Source of the DNA: Bacteroidaceae bacterium
Lineage (GTDB): Bacteria; Bacteroidota; Bacteroidia; Bacteroidales; Bacteroidaceae
Direction of reading: 5' to 3'
DNA: 10,134 nucleotides
NCBI GenBank assembly: GCA_900769765.1
Contig: CAAGHW010000061.1
Coordinates: forward strand, 1-10,134
The notes below the pieces were generated by a model, which did no database searches, was not told the origin of the DNA, and saw nothing but the letters and a program-made list of their open reading frames with translations. The stretch's first letter is position 1. The number at the start of each line of letters is the position of its first letter. The translations under genes were made by a program, and so were the position numbers. Of the stretch, positions 1 to 6,505 are shown piece after piece.

Positions 1-31
1 ACTCTTTCCCTACACGACGCTCTTCCGATCT
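1..31 (+). other. Illumina TruSeq read-1 adapter remnant (artefact)
   Basis: These 31 bases match the standard Illumina TruSeq universal/read-1 adapter, lacking only its first two bases (AC), and end exactly at the adapter's terminal CCGATCT. Genome sequence starts at base 32. This is sequencing or assembly contamination at a contig end and should be trimmed. Confidence 0.97.
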
Positions 32-388
32 AAGATAATTCTTGAAAATAAAAAGGGCGATGCTCCGCAAAAGACACAGCAACAGCCTAAATTGGCAAAG
101 TGTAGTGATATACTCGAAGTTGATTTGCACGCCGAGGAACTGCTTGAAACGACTGCAGGCATGAATGCTTTCGATATATTGAATTATCAGCTCGATGTTG
201 TACGTAATACCCTCAATGAAAATATGAAATTCAAGAACAAGAAGATTGTTTTCATTCATGGAAAGGGCGATGGCGTGTTGCGCAATGCCATTGGACAGGA
301 GTTGCGCCGCAAGTATCCGCGTTGCATATCACAGGATGCCTCGTTCCAGAAATATGGGTTTGGAGCTACAATGGTAATAATAAAATGA
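32..388 (+). CDS. Smr-domain protein (DUF2027 family), C-terminal fragment
   Basis: This is the 3' end of a gene whose start lies before the contig edge. The frame is open from base 32 and ends with TGA at 386-388, giving 118 residues. After a Gln/Lys-rich linker (KTQQQPK) comes a complete Smr domain with its usual motifs: VDLHAEEL near the start (the LDxH-type motif), HGKGDGVLR in the middle (the HGxGxG motif), and a final GATMVIIK strand. Smr domains occur in MutS2 and in stand-alone proteins and often have nuclease or nucleic-acid-binding activity. In Bacteroidales an Smr domain at the end of a longer DUF2027 protein is common, and the linker and ending fit that architecture; the DUF2027 part is not visible here. 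The TTG at 92 is only an internal leucine codon. The cellular role of the family is not settled. Confidence 0.85.
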   Translation, partial: KIILENKKGDAPQKTQQQPKLAKCSDILEVDLHAEELLETTAGMNAFDILNYQLDVVRNTLNENMKFKNKKIVFIHGKGDGVLRNAIGQELRRKYPRCISQDASFQKYGFGATMVIIK

Positions 389-394
389 TAAATC

Positions 395-443
395 AAATAA
401 AAAGGCATCTTCTGTGTTACGCTTGAATCTGCACTTTTTATTT
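395..443 (+). terminator. Probable A/T-rich terminator hairpin after the Smr gene
   Basis: An A-rich arm at 395-404 (AAATAAAAAG) pairs perfectly with 434-443 (CTTTTTATTT). Inside it, GCA at 405-407 pairs with TGC at 430-432 across a one-base bulge (A433), leaving a 22-base loop. The right arm carries a run of five T. It lies seven bases after the Smr stop codon and before pepT. The loop is long and the stem mostly A-T, so termination may be weak. Confidence 0.45.
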
Positions 444-482
444 AATACTTGAATATTGATAAATATTTTAAAAAACAATGAT

Positions 483-1724
483 ATGGAAAATGTGAAAAAA
501 TATATGCTTGAGCGTTTTCTCAAGTATGTGACTTTCGATACCGAGTCGTGTGACGATGCAACGGTTGTTCCAACAACCGAAGGACAGTTTGTCTTTGCGC
601 GTTATCTTGAGCAACAGCTCAAGGAGATGGGCCTCGAGGATGTGGTGCTTGATGAGAAAGGCTATCTCTATGCCACTCTCCCTGCAAACTGCGATAAGGA
701 TATGCCTGTCGTTGGTTTCATTGCACACCTCGATACAAGCCCCGACATGAGCGGCAAGGATGTGAAACCACGTGTTGTCGAGAACTATCAGGGTGGTGAC
801 ATCGTACTTGACGAAAAGGATAATATTGTTCTTAAGGTGGCCGATTTCCCCGAGGTGGAGAACTACAAGGGCGATGATGTCATTGTAACTGACGGACATA
901 CTCTGCTTGGTGCTGATGACAAGGCCGGTGTTGCCGAGATTGTAACAGCGGTGGCATACCTTCAGGCTCATCCCGAAATAAAACATGGCAAGATACGCAT
1001 TGCCTTCAACCCCGACGAGGAGATTGGTCGCGGAGCGCATAACTTCAATGTGCCTTTGTTCGGTTGTGATTGGGCCTATACCGTTGACGGCAGTTGCGAG
1101 GGTGAACTCGAATTCGAGAACTTCAACGCCGGCAGTGCTCTCTTCACGATACAAGGACGCAACGTGCACCCGGGTTATGCAAAAGGCAAGATGCTGAATG
1201 CTCTGCGTGTGGCAACGGCTATCGTTGATGCTATTCCTGCCGTTGAGTCGCCTGAATGTACAAGCGGATACGAGGGATTCTATCACCTTATGGGTATCAA
1301 CGGCGGTGTTGACCATGCTGCTGTTTCGTATATCATTCGTGACCATAGTCGCGAAATCTTCGAGAATAGAATGGTGTTCATGAAGCAGGTGCTTGGGCAA
1401 ATGACTAAAAAATATGGCGAGGGTGTCGTTTCACTTGAACTGAAAGAACAATACCGTAACATGCGCGAACAGGTAGAGCCAAAGATGCATATCATTGAAC
1501 TCGCAAAACGCGCGATGGAGCAGGCGGGTGTTGTTCCTGTTGTCAAGCCTATCCGTGGCGGAACTGACGGTGCGCAGCTCTCCTTTATGGGCTTGCCATG
1601 TCCAAACCTTTTTGCAGGTGGCATAAACTTCCATAGCCGATATGAGTTCGTTTCGGTTCAGGTTATGGAAAAGGCTGTCATGACAATTGTCAATATTGCA
1701 GCAGGAGTAAAGGATTTGCAATAA
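483..1724 (+). CDS. pepT: Peptidase T (tripeptide aminopeptidase)
   Basis: Cytoplasmic dizinc aminopeptidase of the M20 family that removes the N-terminal residue from tripeptides. At 413 residues it is close to E. coli PepT (408). The metal and catalytic signature is complete: H82 and D84 in AHLDTSPD, bridging D145 in GADDKAG, E179/E180 in NPDEEIGRG, D202 in YTVDGS, and H384 in NFHSRYEF. The dimerisation (lid) domain lies between about residues 210 and 320 and includes H229 in the NVHPGYAKG motif. I chose ATG 483 because MENVKKYMLERFLKYV aligns with the family N-terminus. A longer frame from TTG 456 would add nine atypical residues. There is no Shine-Dalgarno, only an A-rich leader. The next gene starts 13 bases after the stop, so pepT may head, or be co-transcribed with, the envelope genes downstream. 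Confidence 0.96.
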   Translation: MENVKKYMLERFLKYVTFDTESCDDATVVPTTEGQFVFARYLEQQLKEMGLEDVVLDEKGYLYATLPANCDKDMPVVGFIAHLDTSPDMSGKDVKPRVVENYQGGDIVLDEKDNIVLKVADFPEVENYKGDDVIVTDGHTLLGADDKAGVAEIVTAVAYLQAHPEIKHGKIRIAFNPDEEIGRGAHNFNVPLFGCDWAYTVDGSCEGELEFENFNAGSALFTIQGRNVHPGYAKGKMLNALRVATAIVDAIPAVESPECTSGYEGFYHLMGINGGVDHAAVSYIIRDHSREIFENRMVFMKQVLGQMTKKYGEGVVSLELKEQYRNMREQVEPKMHIIELAKRAMEQAGVVPVVKPIRGGTDGAQLSFMGLPCPNLFAGGINFHSRYEFVSVQVMEKAVMTIVNIAAGVKDLQ

Positions 1725-1737
1725 TATATAACCTGTG

Positions 1738-3216
1738 ATGTCGAGACTTTTATATTTTACCATATTGTTCCTTGTGTCGTTGGGTGTCAATGCACAGATA
1801 CTTACCGACAGGAACGAGCTGGTTGCCACTTACGGAAGCGGAAACTTCGCTCCTATGTGGCATACCGCCAACAGGCAGGGTGTAAACAGTGAAAAGAACA
1901 ATTCGGTATATGCGCGTTTGGGTGCATCGGGTGAGCATCTTTTCAGTAATATCGATTTGAATCTCGATTGGGGAGTAGATGTTGTTGCAGGATATAATCT
2001 TGTATCTACCGTATTCGTGCAACAGGCTTATTTCGACATCAGATGGAAACGTGTCAAACTGTCGTTGGGGCAAAAAGAGCGTTGGTGCGACATGAAGAAT
2101 CCCCGTTTGTCAACAGGTGCATTGGTTGAAAGCGGTAATGCAAGGCCCATACCTCAAGTACGATTTGAACTGCCCGAGTATTGGGATATCCCAGGTTTGG
2201 GCGGATGGTTCGGAATACGTGGTCATCTTGCATACGGCTGGTTTACCGATGGGTGCTGGCAAGAGAAATTCTTTGCCGAGACATCTGCCCGCACGGCAGG
2301 CGTGCTCTATCATTCCAAGGCTGGTTTCATGCGCTTCGGAAATAAGGATAAATTTCCTTTGACAGCCGAGATTGGTCTGCACATGGTTACACAGTTTGCA
2401 GGTTCTTGCTACAACTCTTTGAACAGGCCAGGTTACAGTACAAATCCGGCACGTTTCAAGGATTATCTGTTGGCTCTTATACCGTTGAAGGGTGATAGTC
2501 AATATGGGGGTATAGACCAGGCGAATGTTGCAGGTAATGTTCTTGGAAGTTGGATGGGAGCGATAACATGGACCCAAGAGAAATGGAAACTGCATTTCTA
2601 TTACGACCATGTCTTCGAGGACCACTCGCAGATGTTCTGGGAGTATGGCTTGTGGACAGAACAGCTTGCCGGACTGGAACTTGAACTAAAGAATTTCAAA
2701 TGGATAAGGAATGTGGTGTTCGAATATTTCAACCTGAAGAATCAGAGTGGTCCTGTATATCACGACAGCACAAATGATATTCCCGACCAGTTGAGCTGTG
2801 TTGATAACAATTATAACCACCAGCGTTATGCCGGCTGGTTCAATTATGGCCGTATGATAGGAACACCGCTTTGTACTTCGCCTATATATAACGAGGATAA
2901 GCTTCAGATATGCCGTAACAACCGTGTCGAGGCTTTTCATCTTGGAGCCGAAGGTGAACTCTTGAGGTGGCTCGACTATCGTTGTCTGTTTACATACAGC
3001 AACAATTGGGGTACATACGCAAAGCCGTTTGTTGACATAAAAAAGAATTTTTCAGGGCTTGTGGAGCTGACTTTCTTCCTTTCTGAAAATAAGAATTGGA
3101 GTGTGGGTACATCGTTTGCCTTTGACAAGGGCGATTTGTATGGAGACAACTACGGTGCGATGGTGACTTTCAAAAGATGCGGAATCTATAACCTTAAAAA
3201 ACGGTCAGACAAGTGA
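1738..3216 (+). CDS. Wzi-family (capsule assembly) outer-membrane beta-barrel protein
   Basis: A 492-residue exported protein. The start is the ATG at 1738; the GTG just before it (1735) is less likely. The N-terminus is a classic signal peptide with cleavage after NA (residue 19, before QILTD). The rest alternates polar and aromatic residues in the manner of an outer-membrane beta-barrel, with many Trp/Tyr/Gly-rich strands such as GWFGIRGHLAYGWF and FYYDHVFEDHSQMFWEYG. Length and motifs such as FAPMWHTANRQG, LGQKERW and FRFGN-like strands fit the Bacteroidota branch of the Wzi family. E. coli Wzi (about 480 residues) is an outer-membrane lectin that anchors group 1 capsule. No capsule synthesis or export genes are visible here, so a direct capsule role is inference from family membership. 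The TGA stop overlaps the GTG start of the next gene, which implies coupling. Confidence 0.85.
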   Translation: MSRLLYFTILFLVSLGVNAQILTDRNELVATYGSGNFAPMWHTANRQGVNSEKNNSVYARLGASGEHLFSNIDLNLDWGVDVVAGYNLVSTVFVQQAYFDIRWKRVKLSLGQKERWCDMKNPRLSTGALVESGNARPIPQVRFELPEYWDIPGLGGWFGIRGHLAYGWFTDGCWQEKFFAETSARTAGVLYHSKAGFMRFGNKDKFPLTAEIGLHMVTQFAGSCYNSLNRPGYSTNPARFKDYLLALIPLKGDSQYGGIDQANVAGNVLGSWMGAITWTQEKWKLHFYYDHVFEDHSQMFWEYGLWTEQLAGLELELKNFKWIRNVVFEYFNLKNQSGPVYHDSTNDIPDQLSCVDNNYNHQRYAGWFNYGRMIGTPLCTSPIYNEDKLQICRNNRVEAFHLGAEGELLRWLDYRCLFTYSNNWGTYAKPFVDIKKNFSGLVELTFFLSENKNWSVGTSFAFDKGDLYGDNYGAMVTFKRCGIYNLKKRSDK

Positions 3217-3626
3217 AAAAGATAATTTACATATTCCTGGCGGTTATTCTTGCATCGTCTTGTCAAAAGGCTGATGACAATGGTGATTTGGGCGGTTTCT
3301 GGAAATTGCTCAAGATTGAGGATTTTGCCACCGGTGTGACAACGGATACAAAGGAGTATAAACGCTTCTGGAGCATACAGCTTGATGTCTTGGCTACATC
3401 GTCCGAGGATGACGACAGCTATAATTACAATTATGGCGGCAAGGGTCGTTTTCAGCATGTAGGCGACTCGTTGTTCGTGCAGATGGTAACCGTCTCTCCG
3501 AAGTCCGATTTAAAGAAGGTGGGGTTGTATAATCCCCAGGACGAACGCTATGGAGTTGTTCTTCTGAATAAGGACAAGATGATTTTGCGTTCAAAATATG
3601 CACTCCTTGAGTTCCGTAAATTTTAA
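3213..3626 (+). CDS. Small lipocalin-like lipoprotein, probably surface-exposed
   Basis: A 137-residue lipoprotein that starts with GTG overlapping the upstream TGA (GTGA at 3213-3216). The signal peptide MKKIIYIFLAVILASSC ends in a lipobox with Cys17 as the lipidation site. The residues after the cysteine, QKADDNGD, resemble the Bacteroidota lipoprotein export signal that sends lipoproteins to the cell surface. The remainder is short beta-strand-like segments, beginning with GDLGGFWKLLKIED and including RFWSIQLDVL and a closing KMILRSKYALLEFRKF strand, as in the lipocalin-like domains (Lipocalin_4 type) common in Bacteroides. No ligand can be inferred. It sits between the Wzi-family gene and the permease gene, with only 13 bases to the latter, so all three are likely co-expressed. 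Confidence 0.75.
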   Translation: MKKIIYIFLAVILASSCQKADDNGDLGGFWKLLKIEDFATGVTTDTKEYKRFWSIQLDVLATSSEDDDSYNYNYGGKGRFQHVGDSLFVQMVTVSPKSDLKKVGLYNPQDERYGVVLLNKDKMILRSKYALLEFRKF

Positions 3627-3639
3627 AGGCTGCGCAGAG

Positions 3640-4875
3640 ATGAATGTAGAACTGTTTCTGGCAAAACGGCTGTATGGCACACGCAAGGGCGGGCGCAGGA
3701 TATCGCGTCCAGCCGTGGCTATTGCTCAATGGGGTGTTGCCGTAGGTACATTGGTGATGTTCGTTTCAATATGTATCATTGTCGGTTTCAAGCAACAGAT
3801 TCGTGATAAGGTTATAGGCTTTGGTGGACATATTCAGGTAATGGGCTACGAGGCTTTGTCCGATGGTGAGACATCCGTAAAGGCCGATTCGGTGTTTATC
3901 GAGGAACTCTCGGGTATTGAGAACGTGGCAAACGTGCAGCCTTTCGTAACCAAACCGGGAATGCTTGTGGGCAACGATGAGTACGAAGGTATTCTGCTGA
4001 AAGGTGTAGGTGAAAATTATGATTACTCTTTTATAAAAGATAATATTGTTGAAGGTGAATTGCCTCATTGGAACAATGACGGACCATCGAACACCATAGT
4101 CTTGTCAAAGAGCACCGCGAACAAACTGAAATTGTCCATAGGTGATAAGGTGAATCTCTATTTCCTTCAGGAAGGTATAAAGGCGCGTCGTATGTCGTTG
4201 GCTGCGATATATGAGACCCATCTGCAGGAACTTGACAATATTATGGCTCTTACCGATATATATACCGTGCGTCGTTTGAACGGTTGGGACTGTGATGAGT
4301 TTTCGGGGTTGGAGATTACGGTAAACGACTATGAGGCGATAGGGGATGCCGTCGTAGCTGTGAACGGCGTAGTCGAAAAGAAGAACAGCGACGGTGCGAT
4401 GCTGTATGCTCCCACAATAGAAGAACTTTATCCCTCGCTTTTTGCATGGCTGAGTGTTCTCGACCAGACTGTCTGGCTTATACTTGTACTTGTGCTTTTT
4501 ATTGCCGGCTTTACGACTGTCTCGGGGTTGCTTATACTTATTCTTGAAAAGAGTAATTTTATAGGTGTGATGAAGGCTATAGGTTCGCGCGACACCTCAA
4601 TAGCAAGGGTTTTCTTGTATTACTCCTGTTTTATAATAGGTAAGGGTATCCTTTGGGGAAATGTCATAGCCGTTGTCCTGTGTATTGCACAGGGACAGTT
4701 CCATATTGTGGGGTTGGATCCTTCGATGTACTATATGAATTTTGTACCCATTGAATTTACATGGCTTCTTGTTCCTATGAATATAGGAATATTTGTCCTG
4801 TCGGTGCTTATGCTTGTATTGCCGTCGATGTTCATCTCGAGAATAGAACCCACAAAGGCGATAAAGTTCGAGTAA
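3640..4875 (+). CDS. LolC/LolE/FtsX-type ABC transporter permease
   Basis: A 411-residue inner-membrane protein with the topology of LolC/LolE. It has an N-terminal cytoplasmic segment (NVELFLAKRLYG), TM1 at about 26-50, a large periplasmic MacB_PCD-like domain at about 51-270, then TM2 at about 275-302, TM3 at about 324-350 and TM4 at about 372-398. The segment after TM2 (EKSNFIGVMKAIGSRDTSI) is the conserved coupling region of FtsX permeases, and the tail RIEPTKAIKFE is typical of the family. In Gram-negatives LolCDE extracts mature lipoproteins from the inner membrane. Here it lies among lipoprotein and outer-membrane genes, but with no LolD-type ATPase beside it, so the ATPase must come from elsewhere. 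I chose ATG 3640, since the longer frame from 3598 would overlap the upstream gene and add residues not seen in the family. LolE-like function is inference; another FtsX-family role is possible. Confidence 0.87.
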   Translation: MNVELFLAKRLYGTRKGGRRISRPAVAIAQWGVAVGTLVMFVSICIIVGFKQQIRDKVIGFGGHIQVMGYEALSDGETSVKADSVFIEELSGIENVANVQPFVTKPGMLVGNDEYEGILLKGVGENYDYSFIKDNIVEGELPHWNNDGPSNTIVLSKSTANKLKLSIGDKVNLYFLQEGIKARRMSLAAIYETHLQELDNIMALTDIYTVRRLNGWDCDEFSGLEITVNDYEAIGDAVVAVNGVVEKKNSDGAMLYAPTIEELYPSLFAWLSVLDQTVWLILVLVLFIAGFTTVSGLLILILEKSNFIGVMKAIGSRDTSIARVFLYYSCFIIGKGILWGNVIAVVLCIAQGQFHIVGLDPSMYYMNFVPIEFTWLLVPMNIGIFVLSVLMLVLPSMFISRIEPTKAIKFE

Positions 4876-4914
4876 CCGCTAAATATGTTTCGTTTTATTT
4901 CTTATATATACCGA

Positions 4915-5583
4915 ATGAAGTATAAAATTTTTTCTCTTCTGTTTGCTTTGGCTTTATCGAATCTGATATATGCTCAAGAAAATCGGGTAGAACTCTCTCT
5001 GAAGGGTGGTAACAATGCCGTCTATGGTAATTTTACCGCTGTTTCAATGGGGGTGAACACTATCCCTTGCAAGAACTTCTCCTTGAAAGGTGGATTGCAG
5101 TATAATTTTTCGTCAGGCCTTGCCGTTGAAGCCCGTCCTGCCTATTGTCACGATTTCTCAAAGATACGTTTGAGTGCCGAGGCACTGTTGCACTATAGGC
5201 CTCAGAACGGAATACACAATATTGCCGTAGGTTGCGGATTGGGTATTAAGGCACGATATCTCTGGGCACATCTCGGCTATTATCATCGTAGCATAACAGC
5301 CGGTGGCGATTCTTTCTATGAACCGTTCAATGTGTATTACGAACTTGGCTTAAACATCTTGCCCTCTGTGAAAATATGCGATTTGATGCTTTCGGTTTCA
5401 AACTGCCGCCTCTTTGAATTGGAACGGCACTATCAGCCAATGTTTGCACTGGATTGTATGCTGTATCCTTTCGACAAATGGGGCATAGCCATAGGCTGTT
5501 GCTACAAGCCTGCCGGAATATTTAATATCTCGAGTGATTATTATCAGTTTTATGCAAATGTAGGAGTATGTTACAAATGGTAA
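4915..5583 (+). CDS. Exported small outer-membrane beta-barrel-like protein, unknown function
   Basis: I do not recognise a specific family. From the ATG at 4915 the product has 222 residues with a clear signal peptide (MKYKIFSLLFALALSNLIYA, cleavage before QENRVEL). An in-frame ATG at 4885 would add ten residues ahead of the signal peptide and cannot be excluded. The mature part has many short amphipathic segments rich in Gly/Tyr/Phe (for example GGLQYNFSSGLAVEARPAY and HLGYYHRS) and ends in the strand FYANVGVCYKW. A terminal aromatic residue is the usual recognition signature of BAM-assembled barrels. Size suggests a barrel of about eight to ten strands, like OmpW/OmpX-sized porin-like proteins. 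The 3' end overlaps the metallophosphoesterase gene, and the permease gene ends 39 bases upstream (9 if the earlier start is used), so it belongs to the same operon. Confidence 0.72.
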   Translation: MKYKIFSLLFALALSNLIYAQENRVELSLKGGNNAVYGNFTAVSMGVNTIPCKNFSLKGGLQYNFSSGLAVEARPAYCHDFSKIRLSAEALLHYRPQNGIHNIAVGCGLGIKARYLWAHLGYYHRSITAGGDSFYEPFNVYYELGLNILPSVKICDLMLSVSNCRLFELERHYQPMFALDCMLYPFDKWGIAIGCCYKPAGIFNISSDYYQFYANVGVCYKW

Positions 5584-6443
5584 AGAATGGTTTTTGGGCA
5601 GTAGCTTTGCTGTTGTTGCTTTGTGGCTGCGACAAGGTTGATTTCAAAGGATTTGTAGTTCCTACAGGTGACGTGGTGAACAGCCGTTTTGAACAGAGTT
5701 GCGAAATGCACTCAGGCAAAGCTGTGGCTACAGTCGATGTTGCGGAATCTTATACTTTTTATGTCTGTACCGACCCTCATGTAAGCAAGGAAGGCAAGAA
5801 TATAAAGTCTTTTGCGACACAGCTTCGTGGTGACGATGCCGCTTCCTTTGGTGTAGTGCTTGGCGATTGCATTGACAGACGCGGCTCAATGCCTGTTTAT
5901 CGTGATGCCATTGCTTTTGATGCCGAGGAACAGCAATGTGACAAACCTATCTTCTCTACAATAGGTAATCACGACCTGTACTTCTCGGGATGGGATGATT
6001 TCAAGAAGCTGATAGGCCCGTCGGTATATTGGTTCGAGGCTTCTCACGCATCGGGAAAGGACCTTTTTATAACCCTTGATTCGGCAAGCGGAACACACGG
6101 CAACAAACAGCTGGAGTGGTTGCGCAATTTCCTTGCCGCTCATCGTAGTGAGTACAGATATTGTACCGTTGTTACGCATACGAATATGCTCTATACCGAC
6201 AATACGCAAACCACCTCGGGCAATATCCCTATGGAAGAGGTGATGATGCTTCTGGGTCTTTTCAAGGAGCACAACGTGACACTCTGCCTGCAAGGACACG
6301 ACCATCATCGTAGTGACTTGACTTTCACAGGTGTGCGTTATACCGTTGTTGGTACAATACGCGATGAGGCCGAGAACCCGGAATATCTTTGCATACGTCT
6401 TTCCAATGAGGGTGTAGAATACGATTGGAGACTCCTGAAATAA
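5568..6443 (+). CDS. Calcineurin-like metallophosphoesterase lipoprotein
   Basis: A 291-residue lipoprotein carrying a full calcineurin-like phosphoesterase domain. The N-terminus is a hydrophobic signal sequence ending in LLLLLCGC, with lipidation predicted at Cys21, so the enzyme acts in the periplasm or at the outer membrane. A linker of about 40 residues leads to the catalytic domain. The dimetal ligands are all present: D69 and H71 (TDPH), D100 (GDCID), N134 and H135 (GNHD), H204 (VVTHT), and H244 and H246 (GHDHH). The family hydrolyses phosphomono- or diesters; the substrate cannot be read from the sequence. The gene overlaps the end of the upstream gene. ATG 5577 is an equally good start and has AGGAG ten bases upstream, whereas the same AGGAG is too close to ATG 5568. 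It is the last gene before the shared terminator. Confidence 0.88.
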   Translation: MLQMVKNGFWAVALLLLLCGCDKVDFKGFVVPTGDVVNSRFEQSCEMHSGKAVATVDVAESYTFYVCTDPHVSKEGKNIKSFATQLRGDDAASFGVVLGDCIDRRGSMPVYRDAIAFDAEEQQCDKPIFSTIGNHDLYFSGWDDFKKLIGPSVYWFEASHASGKDLFITLDSASGTHGNKQLEWLRNFLAAHRSEYRYCTVVTHTNMLYTDNTQTTSGNIPMEEVMMLLGLFKEHNVTLCLQGHDHHRSDLTFTGVRYTVVGTIRDEAENPEYLCIRLSNEGVEYDWRLLK

Positions 6444-6465
6444 TTTGAGCCGACTGCATATAAAT

Positions 6466-6499
6466 AAAATAAGGTAACCATGCTTGGTTACCTTATTTT
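6466..6499. terminator. Bidirectional intrinsic terminator between convergent operons
   Basis: A perfect 15-bp inverted repeat (AAAATAAGGTAACCA at 6466-6480, its complement at 6485-6499) surrounds a four-base loop TGCT. The GC-containing core is flanked by A on the left and T on the right, so the RNA from either strand forms a hairpin followed by a U-rich stretch. It lies 22 bases after the metallophosphoesterase stop and 6 bases after the lysA stop, as expected for a terminator that serves both operons. Confidence 0.92.
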
Positions 6500-6505
6500 T
6501 GTAAG

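Noticed and set aside
92..388. TTG at 92 as a true start for the Smr-domain protein
   Set aside because: The frame is open upstream to base 32 and the linker continues without interruption, so this is an internal leucine in a truncated gene.
423..451. A possible promoter upstream of pepT (TTGA followed by TAATACTTG)
   Set aside because: The -7-like element does not fit TAnnTTTG, and the region overlaps the candidate terminator hairpin, so it is too weak to report as a feature.
468..1400. A 310-residue open frame on the minus strand opposite pepT
   Set aside because: It lies wholly opposite a well-recognised gene with intact catalytic motifs, and its translation shows no known motif or protein-like domain pattern. 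It is a shadow frame.
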